Shown one piece after another: positions 21,573-44,390 of a stretch of DNA of 64,000 bases. The number at the start of each line of letters is the position of its first letter. Position 1 is the stretch's first letter. Source of the stretch: Salvelinus alpinus (taxonomy: Eukaryota; Chordata; Actinopteri; Salmoniformes; Salmonidae); assembly GCF_045679555.1 (NCBI RefSeq), contig NC_092092.1, forward strand, positions 12,903,690 to 12,967,689, written 5' to 3'. The notes below the pieces were generated by a model, which searched no databases, was not told the origin of the DNA, and saw nothing but the letters and a program-made list of their open reading frames with translations. The translations under genes and the position numbers were made by a program.

Positions 21573-23123
21573 CATTTGGAAAGTATTCAGACCCCTTGAC
21601 TTTTCCCACATTTTGTTAGGTTTCAGCATTCTTCTAAAACTGATTAAATTGTTTAATACTCCATAATGACAAAGCAGAAACAGATTTTAAAATGTTTTAC
21701 TAATTTAAAAAAATTACGAAAGTAATAACACATTTACATACTGTAAGTATTACTCAGTACTTTGTTTTATCACCTTAGGCAACGATTACAGCCTTGAGTC
21801 TTCTTGGGTATGACGCTATAAGCTTGGCACACCTGCATTTGGGGATTTTCTCCCATTCTTCTCTGCAGATTCTCTCAAGCTCTGTCAGGTTGGTTGGGGA
21901 GCGTTGATGCACAGCTATTTTCAGGCCTCTTCAGAGATGTTCAATTGGGTTCAAGTCCGGGCTCTGGCTGGGCCAATCAAGGACATTCCCGAAGACTTGT
22001 CCCGAAGCCACTCATGCATTGTCTTGGCTGTGTGCTTAGGGTCATTGTCCTGTTCGCCCCACACTGAAGTCCTGAGCGCTCTGGAGCAGGTTTTCATCAA
22101 GGATCTCTCTGTACTTTGCTCTGTTTATCTTTACCTCAATCCTGACTAGTCTCCCAGTCTCTGCCGCTGAAAAACATCACCAAGGCATGATGCTGCCACC
22201 ACCATGCTTCACTGTAGGGATGGTGCCAGGTCTCCTCCAGACGTGACGTTTGGTATTCAGGCCAAAGAGTTTAATCTTGGTTTCATCAGATCAGAGAATC
22301 TTGTTTCTCATGGCCTGAGAGTCTTTAGTTGCCTTTTGTCAAACTTCAAGCGGTCATCTGCCTTTGACTGAGGAGTGGCTTCCATCTGGCCGCTCTACCA
22401 TAAAGGCCTGATTGGTGGCATGCTGCAAAGATGGTTGTCCTTCTGGAAGGTTCTCCAATCTCCTCAGAGGAACTCTAGAGCTCTGTCAGAGTGACCATTG
22501 TGTTCTTGGTCACCTCCCTTACCAAGGCCCATGTCCACCGATTGCTCAGTTTTGCCAGCTCTAGGAAGATTCTTGGTGGTTCCAAACTTCTTCCATTTAA
22601 GAATGATGGAAGCCACTGTGTTCTTGGGGAACTTTAATGCTGCAGAAATGTTTTTGTACCCTTCCCCAGATCTGTGCCTCGACACGATCCTGTCTCTACG
22701 TACAATTCCTTTGACCGCATGGCTTGGTTTTTGCTCTGGCATGAACTGTCAACTGTGGGACCTTAAATAGACAGGTGGGTGCCTTTCCAAATCATGTCCA
22801 ATCAATTGAATTTACCACAGGTGGATTCCAATCAAGTTGTAGAAACATCTGAAGGATTATCAGGGGAAACAGGATGCACTTGAGCCCAATTTCGAGTCTC
22901 ATAGCCAAGGGTCTGAATACTTATGGAAATAAGGTATTTCATTTTTATATTTTGAAACATTTACAAAAAAAATCTAAAAACAGTTTTCACTTTGTCATTA
23001 TGTGTATGGTATTGTGTGTAGATTGCTGAGGATTTGTTTTTATTTAATCCATTTTAGAATAAGGCTGTAAGGAAATAAAATGTGGAAAAAGTCAAGGGGT
23101 CTGAATACTTTCCGAAGGCACTG
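21573..23123 (-). pseudogene. Tc1-like transposon C, near full length, decayed transposase
   Basis: The ends are gcatttggaaagtattcaga on the left and ggtctgaatactttccgaag gcactg on the right, both about 200-bp terminal repeats. The minus-strand transposase starts around 22742 (MPEQKPSHAVKGIVRRDR, then HRSGEGYKNISAALKFPK) and is broken by frameshifts and stops downstream. The conserved catalytic half can be traced as antisense around 22170-21950. Non-functional. Confidence 0.8.
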
Positions 23124-23460
23124 TGTATATGTGTATATACACTACCGGTCAAAGTTTTAGAACACCTACTCATTCAAGGGTTTTTCTTTATTTGTTCTAT
23201 TTTCTACATTGTTGAATAATTGTGAAGACATCAAAACTATGAAATAACACATATGGAATCATGTAGTAACCAAAAAAGTGTTAAACAAATCTAAATATAT
23301 TTTCTATTTGAGTTTCTTCAAATAGCCACCCTTTGCCTTGATGACAGCTTTGCACACTCTTGGCATTCTCTCAACCAGCTTCACCTGGAATTATTTTCCA
23401 ACAGCCTTGAAAGAGTTCCCACATATGCTGAGCACTTCTTGGCTGCTTTTCTATCACTCT

Positions 23461-24747
23461 TTTTTTATTTATTTAACCTTTATTTAACCAGGTAGGCAAA
23501 TTGAGAACACGTTCTCATTTACAATTGCGACCTGGCCAAGATAAAGCAAAGCAGTTCGACACATACAACAACACATAGTTACACATGGAGTAAAACAACA
23601 TATAGTCAATAATACAGTGGAAAAAAAAAAAAAAAAAAATAAATAAATAAATAAATAAATAAGTCTATATACAATGTGAGCAAGTGAGGTGAGATAAGGG
23701 AGGTGAAGGCAAACAAATATATGTATAAATAAATAAAAATATAAAAGGCCATGGAGGCGAAGTGAGTACAACACAGCACGTAAAATAAAAACTAAAAAAA
23801 CAATGGAATGGTTGGTTTGCAGTGGAAGAAAGTGCAAAGTAGAGACAGAAATAAAGGGGTGCAAAGGAGCAAAAAAAATTAATAAATAAATACAGTAGGT
23901 AAAGAGGTAGTTGTTTGGGCTAAATTGTAGATGGGTTATATACAGGTGCAGTAATCTATGAGCTGCTCTGACAGCTGGTGCTTAAAGCTAGTGAGGGAGA
24001 TAGGTGTTTCCAGTTTCAGAGATTTTTGTAGTTCGTTCCAGTCATTGGCAGCAGAGAACTGGAAGGAGAGGCGTCCAAAGGAAGAATTGGTTTTGGGGGT
24101 GACTAGAGAGATATACCTGCTGGAGCGCGTGCTACAGGTAGGTGCTGCTATGGTGACCAGCGAGCTGAGATAAGGGGGGACTTTACCTAGCAGGGTCTTG
24201 TAGATGACCTGGAACCAGTGGGTTTGGCGACGAGTATGAAGCGAGGGCCAGCCAACGAGAGTGTACAGGTCGCAGTGGTGGGTAGTATATGGGGCTTTGG
24301 TGACAAAACGGATGGCACTGTGATAGACTGCATCCAATTTATTGAGTAGGGTTTTGGAGGCTATTTTGTAAATGACATCACCGAAGTCGAGGATTGGTAG
24401 GATGGTCAGTTTTACAAGGGTATGTTTGGCAGCATGAGTAAAGGATGCTTTGTTGCGGAATAGGAAGCCAATTCTAGATTTGACTTTGGATTGGAGATGT
24501 TTGATGTGAGTCTGGAAGGAGAGTTTACAGTCTAACCAGACACCTAGGTATTTGTAGGTGTCCACATATTCTAAGTCAGAGCCGTCCAAAGTAGTGATGT
24601 TGGACAGGCGGGCAGGAGCAGGCAGCGATCGGTTGAAGAGCATGCATTTGGTTTTACTTGTATTTAAGAGCAGTTGGAGGCCACGGAAGGAGAGTTGTAT
24701 GGCATTGAAGCTCGCCTGGAGGGTTGTTAACACAGTGTGGTCCGACA
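23461..24747 (-). pseudogene. Non-LTR LINE (family A), 5'-truncated, inside Tc1-D
   Basis: Minus-strand codons from about 24747 to 23936 are open for ~270 residues (LLLNTSKTKCMLFNRS, DTYKYLGVWLDCKLSFQTHI, GWPSLHTRRQTHWFQVIYKT, AANDWNELQKSLKLE). They represent the thumb and C-terminal part of a jockey-type ORF2; the YADD palm is missing. The 3' UTR ends ctacctggttaaataaaggt plus an A-rich tail at 23461. CACTCT is repeated at 23455-23460 and 24748-24753, a likely short target duplication. The first 9 or so codons of the longest frame come from flanking Tc1. Confidence 0.8.
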
Positions 24748-26613
24748 CACTCTGTGGTCCGACTCCTCCCAAACCATCTCAATTGGGTTGAGGTCGGGGG
24801 ATTGTGGAGGCCAGTCATCTGATGCAGCACTCCAGCACTCTCCTTCTTGGTCAAATAGCCCTTACACAGCCTGGAAATATGTTGGGTTATTGTCCTGTTG
24901 AAAAACAAATGATAGTCCCACTAAGCCCAAACCAGATGGAATGGCGTATTGCTGCAGAATGCTGTGGTACTGTAGCCATGGTGGTTAAGTGTGCCTTGAA
25001 TTCTAAAGAAATCACAGACAGTGTCACCAGCAAAGCACCCCCACACCATCCCACCTCCTCCTCCATGGGGGAAAAACACATGCAGGGATCATCCGTTCAC
25101 CCACAACACCTCTCACAAAGACACAGCGGTTGGAACCAAAAATCTCCAACTTGGACTCCAGACCAAAGGACACATTTACATCGGTCTATTTTCCATTGCT
25201 CGTGTTTCTTGGCCCAAGCAAGTCTCTTCTTATTATTGATGTCCTTTAGTAGTGGTTTCTTTGCAGCAATTCGACCATGAAGGCCTGATTCACCCAGTCT
25301 CCTCTGAACAGTTGCTGTTGAGATGTGTCTGTTACTTGAACTCTGTGAAGCATTTATTTGGGCTGCAATGTCTGAGGCTGGTAACTCTAATGAACTAATC
25401 CTCTACAGCAGAGGTAACTCTGGGTCTTCCTTTCCCGTGGAGGTCCTCATGAGAGCCAGTTTCATCATAGCACTAGATGTGTTTTGCGACTGCACTTGAA
25501 GAAACTTTCAAAGTTCTTGAAATGTTCCATATTGACTGACCTTCGTGTCTTAAAGTAATGATTGACTGTTGTTTCTCTTTACGTATTTGAGCTGTTCGTG
25601 CCAAAATATGGACTTGGTACTTTACCAAATAGGGCTATCTTCTGTTTACCACCCCTATCTTGTCACAACACAACTGATTGGCTCAAACGCATTAAGAAGG
25701 AAAGAAATTCCGCAAATTAACTTGTAAAATCAAAACAAATCAAATTGTATGAGTCACATGTGCCAAAAACATCAGGTGTAGACTTTAAAGTGAAATGCTT
25801 ACTTACGAGCCCCTAACCAACAATGCAGTTTAAAAAATACGGATACGAATAAGAAATAAAAGTAACAAGTAATTAAAGAGCAGCAGTAAAACAACAATAG
25901 CGAGACTATATACAGGGGGGTACCGGTACAGAGTCAATGTGCGGGGGCACCGGTTAGTTGATGTAAAATGTACATGTAGGTAGGGTTATTAAAGTGACTA
26001 TGCATAGATGATAACAACAGAGAGTAGCAGCGGTGTAAAAGAGGGGGAGGGTGGGGTGGGGGGTGGCAATGCAAATAGTCTGGGTAGCCATTTGATTAGG
26101 TGTTCAGTAGTCTTATGGCTTGGGGGTAGAAGCTGTTTAGCCTCTTTGACCTAGATTTGGCGCTCCAGTACCGCTTGCCGTGCAATAGCAGAAAGAACAG
26201 TCTATGACTAGGGTGGCTGGAGTCTTTGAAAATATTTAGGGCCTTCCTCTGACACGGCCTGGTATATGTACTGGACCGTTCCCACTACCCTTTGTAGTGC
26301 CTTGCAGTCGGTGGCCGGGCAGTTGCCATACCAGGCAGTGATGCAACCAATCAGGATGCTCTCGATGGTGCAGCTGTAGAACCTTTTGAGGATCTGAGGA
26401 CCCATGCCATATCTTTTCAGTCTCCTGATGGGGAATAGGTTTTGTCGTGCCCTCTTCACAACTGTCTTGGTGTGCTTGGACCGTGTTAGTTTGTTGGTGA
26501 TGTGGACACCAAGGAACTTGAAGCTCTCAACCTGCTCCACTGCAGCCCCATCGATGAGAATAGGGGCGAGCTCAGTACTCTTTTTCCTGTCGTCCACAAA
26601 TATCTCCAATGTC

Positions 26614-27292
26614 CAAAAGTACATTTGAATGAAACTAGTGGCAGTGTTTTTACAACTAATGCCGGTTTGCCTGAGGCTGATGCCGTGCAGGTGTTTGTAC
26701 ACATGCATATACACACACTCTCATTCAAATAAACACATACAAGAACACACACATACATGTAATAGTGCCAGACATGCACACAAACATATACAGTAGGTAT
26801 TGCTGTTATGATTTCAGTTGTCCTTGATGTCCTTTGTTTAAAATGTATTATTTTTTAATATGTTTTTTTGCGTTGTTGTTTGCTGTTTTCTTCTGTCTTT
26901 TCCTTTTTTTCTCTTTAGTTAATTCTCTTGGTTGTTGGTGCATTGGGGGGTTCTTGGGGATTTTTATTATTTTTCTTCCGGGGGGGGGTGGGGGGTCTGT
27001 GGGAGGGGTCTCGAATGGTTGAGGGACAGCTATTGGGGAACTGTGGGTGGGATCTTGGAGGGTTCGGGTTTCACAAGATTGTGATCACCAAAAAGGAAAC
27101 TATGACATATTTTATATCACTATCATGCACACGCACCCTCACACATAAGGACGGCTCTGTTGCGGAAAGACTGATACATGTTTGATAGTGTCTTGATGCT
27201 GTATTGTTTGTCCTTCATGTTGTAACATTTTAATGTTACCCCTTCCTTGTGTTTTTTGTAATAAATAATAATTATTTAAAAAATGAAAAAAC
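26614..27292 (+). mobile_element. LINE-C 3' UTR fragment inserted in LINE-B
   Basis: A 680-bp segment with no coding frame ends in ataataattatttaaaaaatgaaaaa. Flanking direct repeats atctccaatgtc (26602-26613) and atctccaaagtc (27293-27304) differ by one base and are consistent with a 12-bp target duplication. LINE-B sequence is continuous once it is removed. A G-rich block (26980-27009) lies mid-way. I recognise the sequence as a common salmonid LINE 3' end. Clade uncertain. Confidence 0.75.
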
Positions 27293-27313
27293 ATCTCCAA
27301 AGTCTTGATCATG

Positions 27314-27673
27314 TTGAGGGGGAGGTTGTTGTCCTGGCACCACACGGCCAGGTCTCTGACCTCCTCCCTATAGGCTGTCTCGTCGTTGAGGGGGAGGTTG
27401 TTGTCCTGGCACCACACGGCCAGGTCTCTGACCTCCTCCCTATAGGCTGTCTCGTCGTTGAGGGGGAGGTTGTTGTCCTGGCACCACACGGCCAGGTCTC
27501 TGACCTCCTCCCTATAGGCTGTCTCGTCGTTGAGGGGGAGGTTGTTGTCCTGGCACCACACGGCCAGGTCTCTGACCTCCTCCCTATAGGCTGTCTCGTC
27601 GTTGAGGGGGAGGTTGTTGTCCTGGCACCACACGGCCAGGTCTCTGACCTCCTCCCTATAGGCTGTCTCGTCG
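27314..27673. repeat. 72-bp in-frame tandem repeat inside the LINE-B RT gene, 5 copies
   Basis: Five units of exactly 72 bp, apparently identical, run from 27314 to 27673. Translated on the minus strand each adds 24 residues, [20 protein letters not shown] plus LPLN. In the related LINE at 44391-46620 this segment is single copy, so the repeat arose after insertion or in this lineage. It is a multiple of three and keeps the frame. Confidence 0.95.
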
Positions 27674-29362
27674 TTGTCGGTGATCAGGCCTATCACTGTT
27701 GTGTCATCTGCAAACTTAACGATGGTGTTGGAGTCGTGCCCGGCTGTGCAGTCATGAGTAAACAGGGAGTACAGCAGGGGACTCGACCCCTGTGTTGAGG
27801 ATCAGAGTGACGGATGTGTTGTTACCTACTCTTACCACCTGGGGGGGGACTGTCAGGAATTCCAGGATCCAGTTGCAGAGGGTGGTGTTTAGTCCCAGGG
27901 TCCTTAGCTTATTGATGAGCTTTGAGGGCACTATGGTGTTGAACGCTGAGCTGAAGTCAATGAATAGCATTCTCACATAGGTGTTCCTTTTGTCCAGGTG
28001 GGAAAGGGCAGTGTGGAGTGCAATAGAGATTGTGTCATCTGTGGATCTGTTGGGGTGGTATGCAAATTGGTTTCTGTGATAATGGTGTTGATGTGAGCCA
28101 ATACCAGCCTTTTAAAGCACTTCATGGCTACAGACGTGAGTGCTACGGGTCGGTAGTCATTTAAGCAGGTTACCTTTTAATGTTCTTGGGCACAGGCACT
28201 ATGGTGGTCTGCTTAAAACATGTTGGTATTACAGACTAGGACAGGGAGAGGTTGAAAATGTCAGTGAAGACACTTGCCAGTTGGTCAGCGCATGCTCGCA
28301 GTACACGTCCTGGTTGACCGTCTGGCCCTGCGGGCCTTGTGAATGTTGACCTGTTTAAAGGTCTTACTCACATCAGCTGTGGAGAGCGTGATCACACAGT
28401 CTTCCGTAACAGCTGGTGCTCTCATGCATGTTTCAGTGTTATTTGCCTCGAAGCGAGCATAGAAGTAGTTTAGCTCATCTAGTAGGCTCGTGTCACTGGG
28501 CAGCTCTCGGCTGTGCTTCCCTTTGTAGTCTGTAATGGTTTGCAAGCCCTGCCACATCCGACGAGTGTCAGAGCCGGTGTAGTATGAATGATCTTAGTCC
28601 TGTATTGATGCTCTGCCTGTTTGATGGTTCGTCGGAGGGCATAGTGGGATTTCTTGTAGTCTTCCGGGTTAGAGTCCAGCTCCTTGAAAGCTCTAAACTA
28701 GCTCAGTGCAGATGTTGCCTGTAATCCATGGCTTCTGGTTTGGGTATGTACGTACGGTCACTGTGGGGACGACGTCATCGATGCACTTATTGATAAAGCC
28801 AATGACTGATGGGGTGTACTCCTCAATGCCATCGGAGGAATCCTGTAACATATTCCAGTTTGTGCTTTCAAAACAGTCCTATAGTTTAGCATCTGCTTCA
28901 TCTGACCACTTTTTTATTGACCGAGTCACTGGTGCTTCCTGCCTTAATTTTTTCTTGTAAGCAGGAATCAGGAGGATAGAATTATGGTCAGATTTTCCAA
29001 ATGGAGGGCGAGGGAGAGCTTTGTATGCATCTCTGTGTGTGGAGTTAAGGTGGTCCAGAGTTTTTTCCCCTTTGGTTGCACATGCTGATATAAATTTGGT
29101 AAAACGGATTTAAGTTTCCCTGCATTAAAGTCCCCGGCCACTAGGAGCGCTGCCTCTTGCACGTTTGTACGTTTGCTAGCAGAATAGAAGGTGGGGTTTA
29201 TTCGAATGCCTATGAATTCTCAGAAGACAGCCCGCCCTCTGGCCCCATTTTCTCCACCTCCTCATCACACAAATCACAGGGATCTGGGCCTGTCCCCGAG
29301 AAAGCAGTATATCATTCGCGTCAGGCTCGTCAGACTCGTTAAATGAAAAATAGGATTCTGGC

Positions 29363-29701
29363 TGTTACGGCTGTCGTCGGAATGAGACCAAGCGTGGTAG
29401 GTGAGCATGAGCGTCGTAGGCGTACATTTTCTTTAATATAAATGTTCCATCAAAAACAATAAACAACTCAACGAACGTAAAGCTAGGAGTGCAAACACAT
29501 GCAACAAACAAGACAAGATCCCACAGCAGAAGGTGGGAAAAAGGGCTGCCTAAGTATGATCCCCAATCAGAGACAACGATAGACAGCTGCCTCTGATTGG
29601 GAACCATACTCGGCCAACAAAGAACATAGATTTCCCACCCTAGTCACACCCTGACCTACCAAATAGAGAATTTAAAGGATCTCTAAGGTCAGGGCGTGAC
29701 A
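29363..29701 (-). mobile_element. Solo LTR, 339 bp, with 5-bp target duplication
   Basis: On the minus strand it runs from TGTCACGCCCTGACC to GACAGCCGTAACA, i.e. TG...CA. Flanks are ctggc (29358-29362) and ctggc (29702-29706), a perfect 5-bp duplication as made by retroviral-type integrases. LINE-B sequence resumes on both sides. An attaaa-type signal is present (tttatattaaag). No internal coding region, so it is a recombination-derived solo LTR. Family not identified. Confidence 0.8.
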
Positions 29702-30280
29702 CTGGCAGTCCATGGTGAGTAATCGCAGTCCTGATGTCCAAAAGTTATTTTTGGTCATAAGAGACGGTAGCGGCAACATTATGTACAAAATAATTTAAAA
29801 AAACAAGTTGCAAACAACGCAAATAAACAAACAAAAAAACAATCGGTTTGGGACACGTAAAACGGCAGCCTTCTACTCCGGAACACGTGTTAATTGAAAT
29901 GCATTCCAGGTGACTACCTTATGCTTGGTTGAGAGATTGCCAAGAGTGTGCAAAGCTGTCATCAAGGCTAAGGGTGGCTATTTGAAAAATCTCAAATATA
30001 TATAGATTTTGATTTGTTTAACACCTTTTTGGTTACTACATGGTTCCATATGTGTTATTTCATAGTTTTGATGTCTTCACTATTATTCTACAATGTAGAA
30101 AATAGTAAAAATAAAGAAAAACCCTTGAATGAGTGGGTGTTCTTAAACTTTTGACCTGTAGTGTATATATTTTTGCCAACCCCTCGCGCCCCCCCGCTGA
30201 CACATCACCCCCCCCCCCCCCCCTCTCTGCCCCCCACCCCAGGGGGCGTGCCCCAGAGTCTGGGAACCACTGCTGTATCA

Positions 30281-30521
30281 CATCAAACCAATCAGAACAG
30301 GGTTTAAATGAGCGGCAGCCTAAGCCCTGCAATGAAACAGCACGGCTATGTGAGCGCGTAGTGATGCCATACGGTCCGCGTCAGGAACACTGAAGCTTAT
30401 AGCGGCAGGTTTATAATGTCCACTAGTCGATATGTGCTTCTGCTCTCTAATCGTCAAATCAACTCGCTAATGTCGTAAAGGTGGATTCCAATGCTCCAGA
30501 GACAGAGAAGGTAGCGCACAG
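30281..30521 (+). promoter_or_regulatory. morn4: Probable morn4 promoter and 5' UTR exon
   Basis: CpG dinucleotides rise here (gtgagcgcgtagtgatgcc, tacggtccgcgtcagg). The stretch ends at a good 5' splice site, gcgcacag|gtaagcc, with the exon end at 30521. It precedes the acceptor of the ATG-containing morn4 exon (gtgtgtgcag|agcgg at 31541/31542) by 1.0 kb. The transcription start and the exact exon left edge are not visible; an alternative donor is agaag|gtagcg at about 30510. Confidence 0.45.
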
Positions 30522-30709
30522 GTAAGCCGTTTGGTTATTTGATTGTAGACTATGTACACTGTCATTAGAATGCAGTTCAGGATTTGTCCAAATTAGCTCA
30601 GTTACTGTAGCTACAGTAGCTACTGTAATATACAGACATGATAGACGATACGCCGGCGAAATAATAATAATAATAATGTTGACAACATGTATGAAGGCAG
30701 ACGTGTGAT

Positions 30710-30749
30710 CACCTAGGATTACTCAGTAATTACTCAGTAATCCTAGGTG
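30710..30749. other. 40-bp near-perfect palindrome
   Basis: cacctaggattact is followed 12 bases later by its exact reverse complement, agtaatcctaggtg; the loop is cagtaattactc. It lies in the 5' UTR intron of morn4. No protein-binding role can be assigned. Confidence 0.8.
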
Positions 30750-31139
30750 TTTTACAGGTGAGAATATAGCTGCATTGGGAGAGCGGTGTCACTGTAGACT
30801 AATTTACATATAGACGAGCCATTGAATAATTTATTACTCATCCAGTGTCAACGGGTTCATACTTGAATTACATCATTGGCAGCATTTGTCTCACGTGCCA
30901 ATGGCAATGTGGCAGTGAATAGCCTACCTTATCAAGTTCTCTGACTGATTAGGTTATATTCCTGCTGCAAATTGATTAAGAAATTATTGAAAATTAAGGG
31001 AAGCTTTGCCAATCCTCTTTCTCACACATATTCCCCTTTTCCTTTGTCTGTGTGTGTAAAAACCCATCCAGAGTCCAGTAGAGGCCCATGCTTTAGATTC
31101 TTGTGATGCAATGTCAATAGGCTAGCTAGCCCACCTCAA

Positions 31140-43664
<12,525 letters not shown>

Positions 43665-43828
43665 CCCTGCAGACACCCGAGACCCCACCAGGACACTATG
43701 AGGAGTGGCTAGCTGTTCAGCAACTGGACTCATCTTAGATCCAAAATGGTGGAACAATGGGTCTCAACCATGGCCAGGGTACAACGTCCTCATACAGGCA
43801 CTCAGGGATGGACAACAGGGTTATGCAC

Positions 43829-44309
43829 CAGGGTTGTGGTCAATTGTTAATTGAGTTGCGAATTGGTCTTTAAATTATTGAATTTGAATTAGCCACACCC
43901 CACAGAAAGAAGAATTGAATTTGAATTAAAGGAAGTATCATTTAATTCAATGTATTTTATTTAAATTCAATTGTCAAATTTTTCTACATATCACTTGGCC
44001 TATGCACAATGTACAGTTACTAATACTATGTATAACATACTGTAGGTTAAACCTAACATTACCTCTGAGTTATAATCAAGTTAATATTTTAAATGCGGTT
44101 TTCTTTGTAGTAATAAGTTGCATATGCTTTTGGTAAATTATATGTCAAAGGATTGAAACTTTCATGTCTAAGTTACATTTCTTTGAATTGGTTTGAATTA
44201 AATGTCTACTTCCTTCAATTCAAAGTCTGCTTCCCGTGGGGTGTGGGCAATTGAAATAGAATTTGGCATTTCATGGGTTGAATTAAATTCAGAATTGACC
44301 CCAACCCTG
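43829..44309. mobile_element. MITE with ~130-bp inverted ends in the morn4 3' region
   Basis: The left end is cagggttgtggtcaatt and the right end is aattgaccccaaccctg, its inverted copy. Inner blocks are also inverted: agccacaccccacag...ggaagta versus tacttcc...cccgtggggtgtggg. No coding capacity. It starts 165 bp after the morn4 stop and so may lie in its 3' UTR. The morn4 poly(A) site was not identified. Confidence 0.75.
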
Positions 44310-44390
44310 TCATGCTCTCGCTGTCTCTGTCTCTCTCTCTGCCCTGCCTTTCTGTGTCCTCCTGCTACACCAGTGCTGTTCTGCCTTCAA

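Larger units (their letters stand above)
25724..29882 (-). pseudogene. Non-LTR LINE (family B), near full length, interrupted and decayed
   Basis: Read on the minus strand: a 5' region (29702-29882), then after a solo LTR an endonuclease relic with LLVAGDFNAGKLKSVLPNL (about 29160), a linker (28557-28285), an RT relic ([20 protein letters not shown] at 27976), the [20 protein letters not shown] region amplified five times (27314-27673), an insertion of LINE-C, then [20 protein letters not shown] to the C-terminus, and a 3' UTR to 25724. Stops and frameshifts separate the pieces. Homologous to 44391-46620 and 4879-5450. It sits within Tc1-D. Confidence 0.8.
23140..30163 (-). mobile_element. 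Tc1-like transposon D, split by two LINE insertions
   Basis: The left terminus cactaccggtcaaagtttta follows TA. The right terminus, ttaaacttttgacctgtagtg, precedes TA at 30164. Its own sequence survives in three blocks: 23140-23460, 24748-25723 and 29883-30163. Minus-strand transposase relics lie in the middle block (tttccattgctcgtgtttct, ctgtgtgatttctttagaat antisense). The frame is destroyed. Removing the two LINEs would leave about 1.6 kb, the normal Tc1 size. Confidence 0.8.
19927..30272. mobile_element. hAT-like element shell, the host of all nested insertions
   Basis: The left end reads cagtggttcccaaact. The right end, 30257-30272, reads agtctgggaaccactg, a near-perfect 16-bp inverted repeat of hAT type. 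Flanks are ctctagca (19919-19926) and ctgtatca (30273-30280), matching at 6 of 8 positions. The left one conforms to the hAT TCTAGA-like target preference. The hAT-derived DNA proper is only about 19927-20371 and 30164-30272, with no transposase. The remaining ~9.8 kb is later insertions. Confidence 0.7.

Noticed and set aside
27283..27798. 171-codon plus-strand open frame with repeated [20 protein letters not shown]
   Set aside because: Antisense of the 72-bp repeat in the LINE-B reverse transcriptase.
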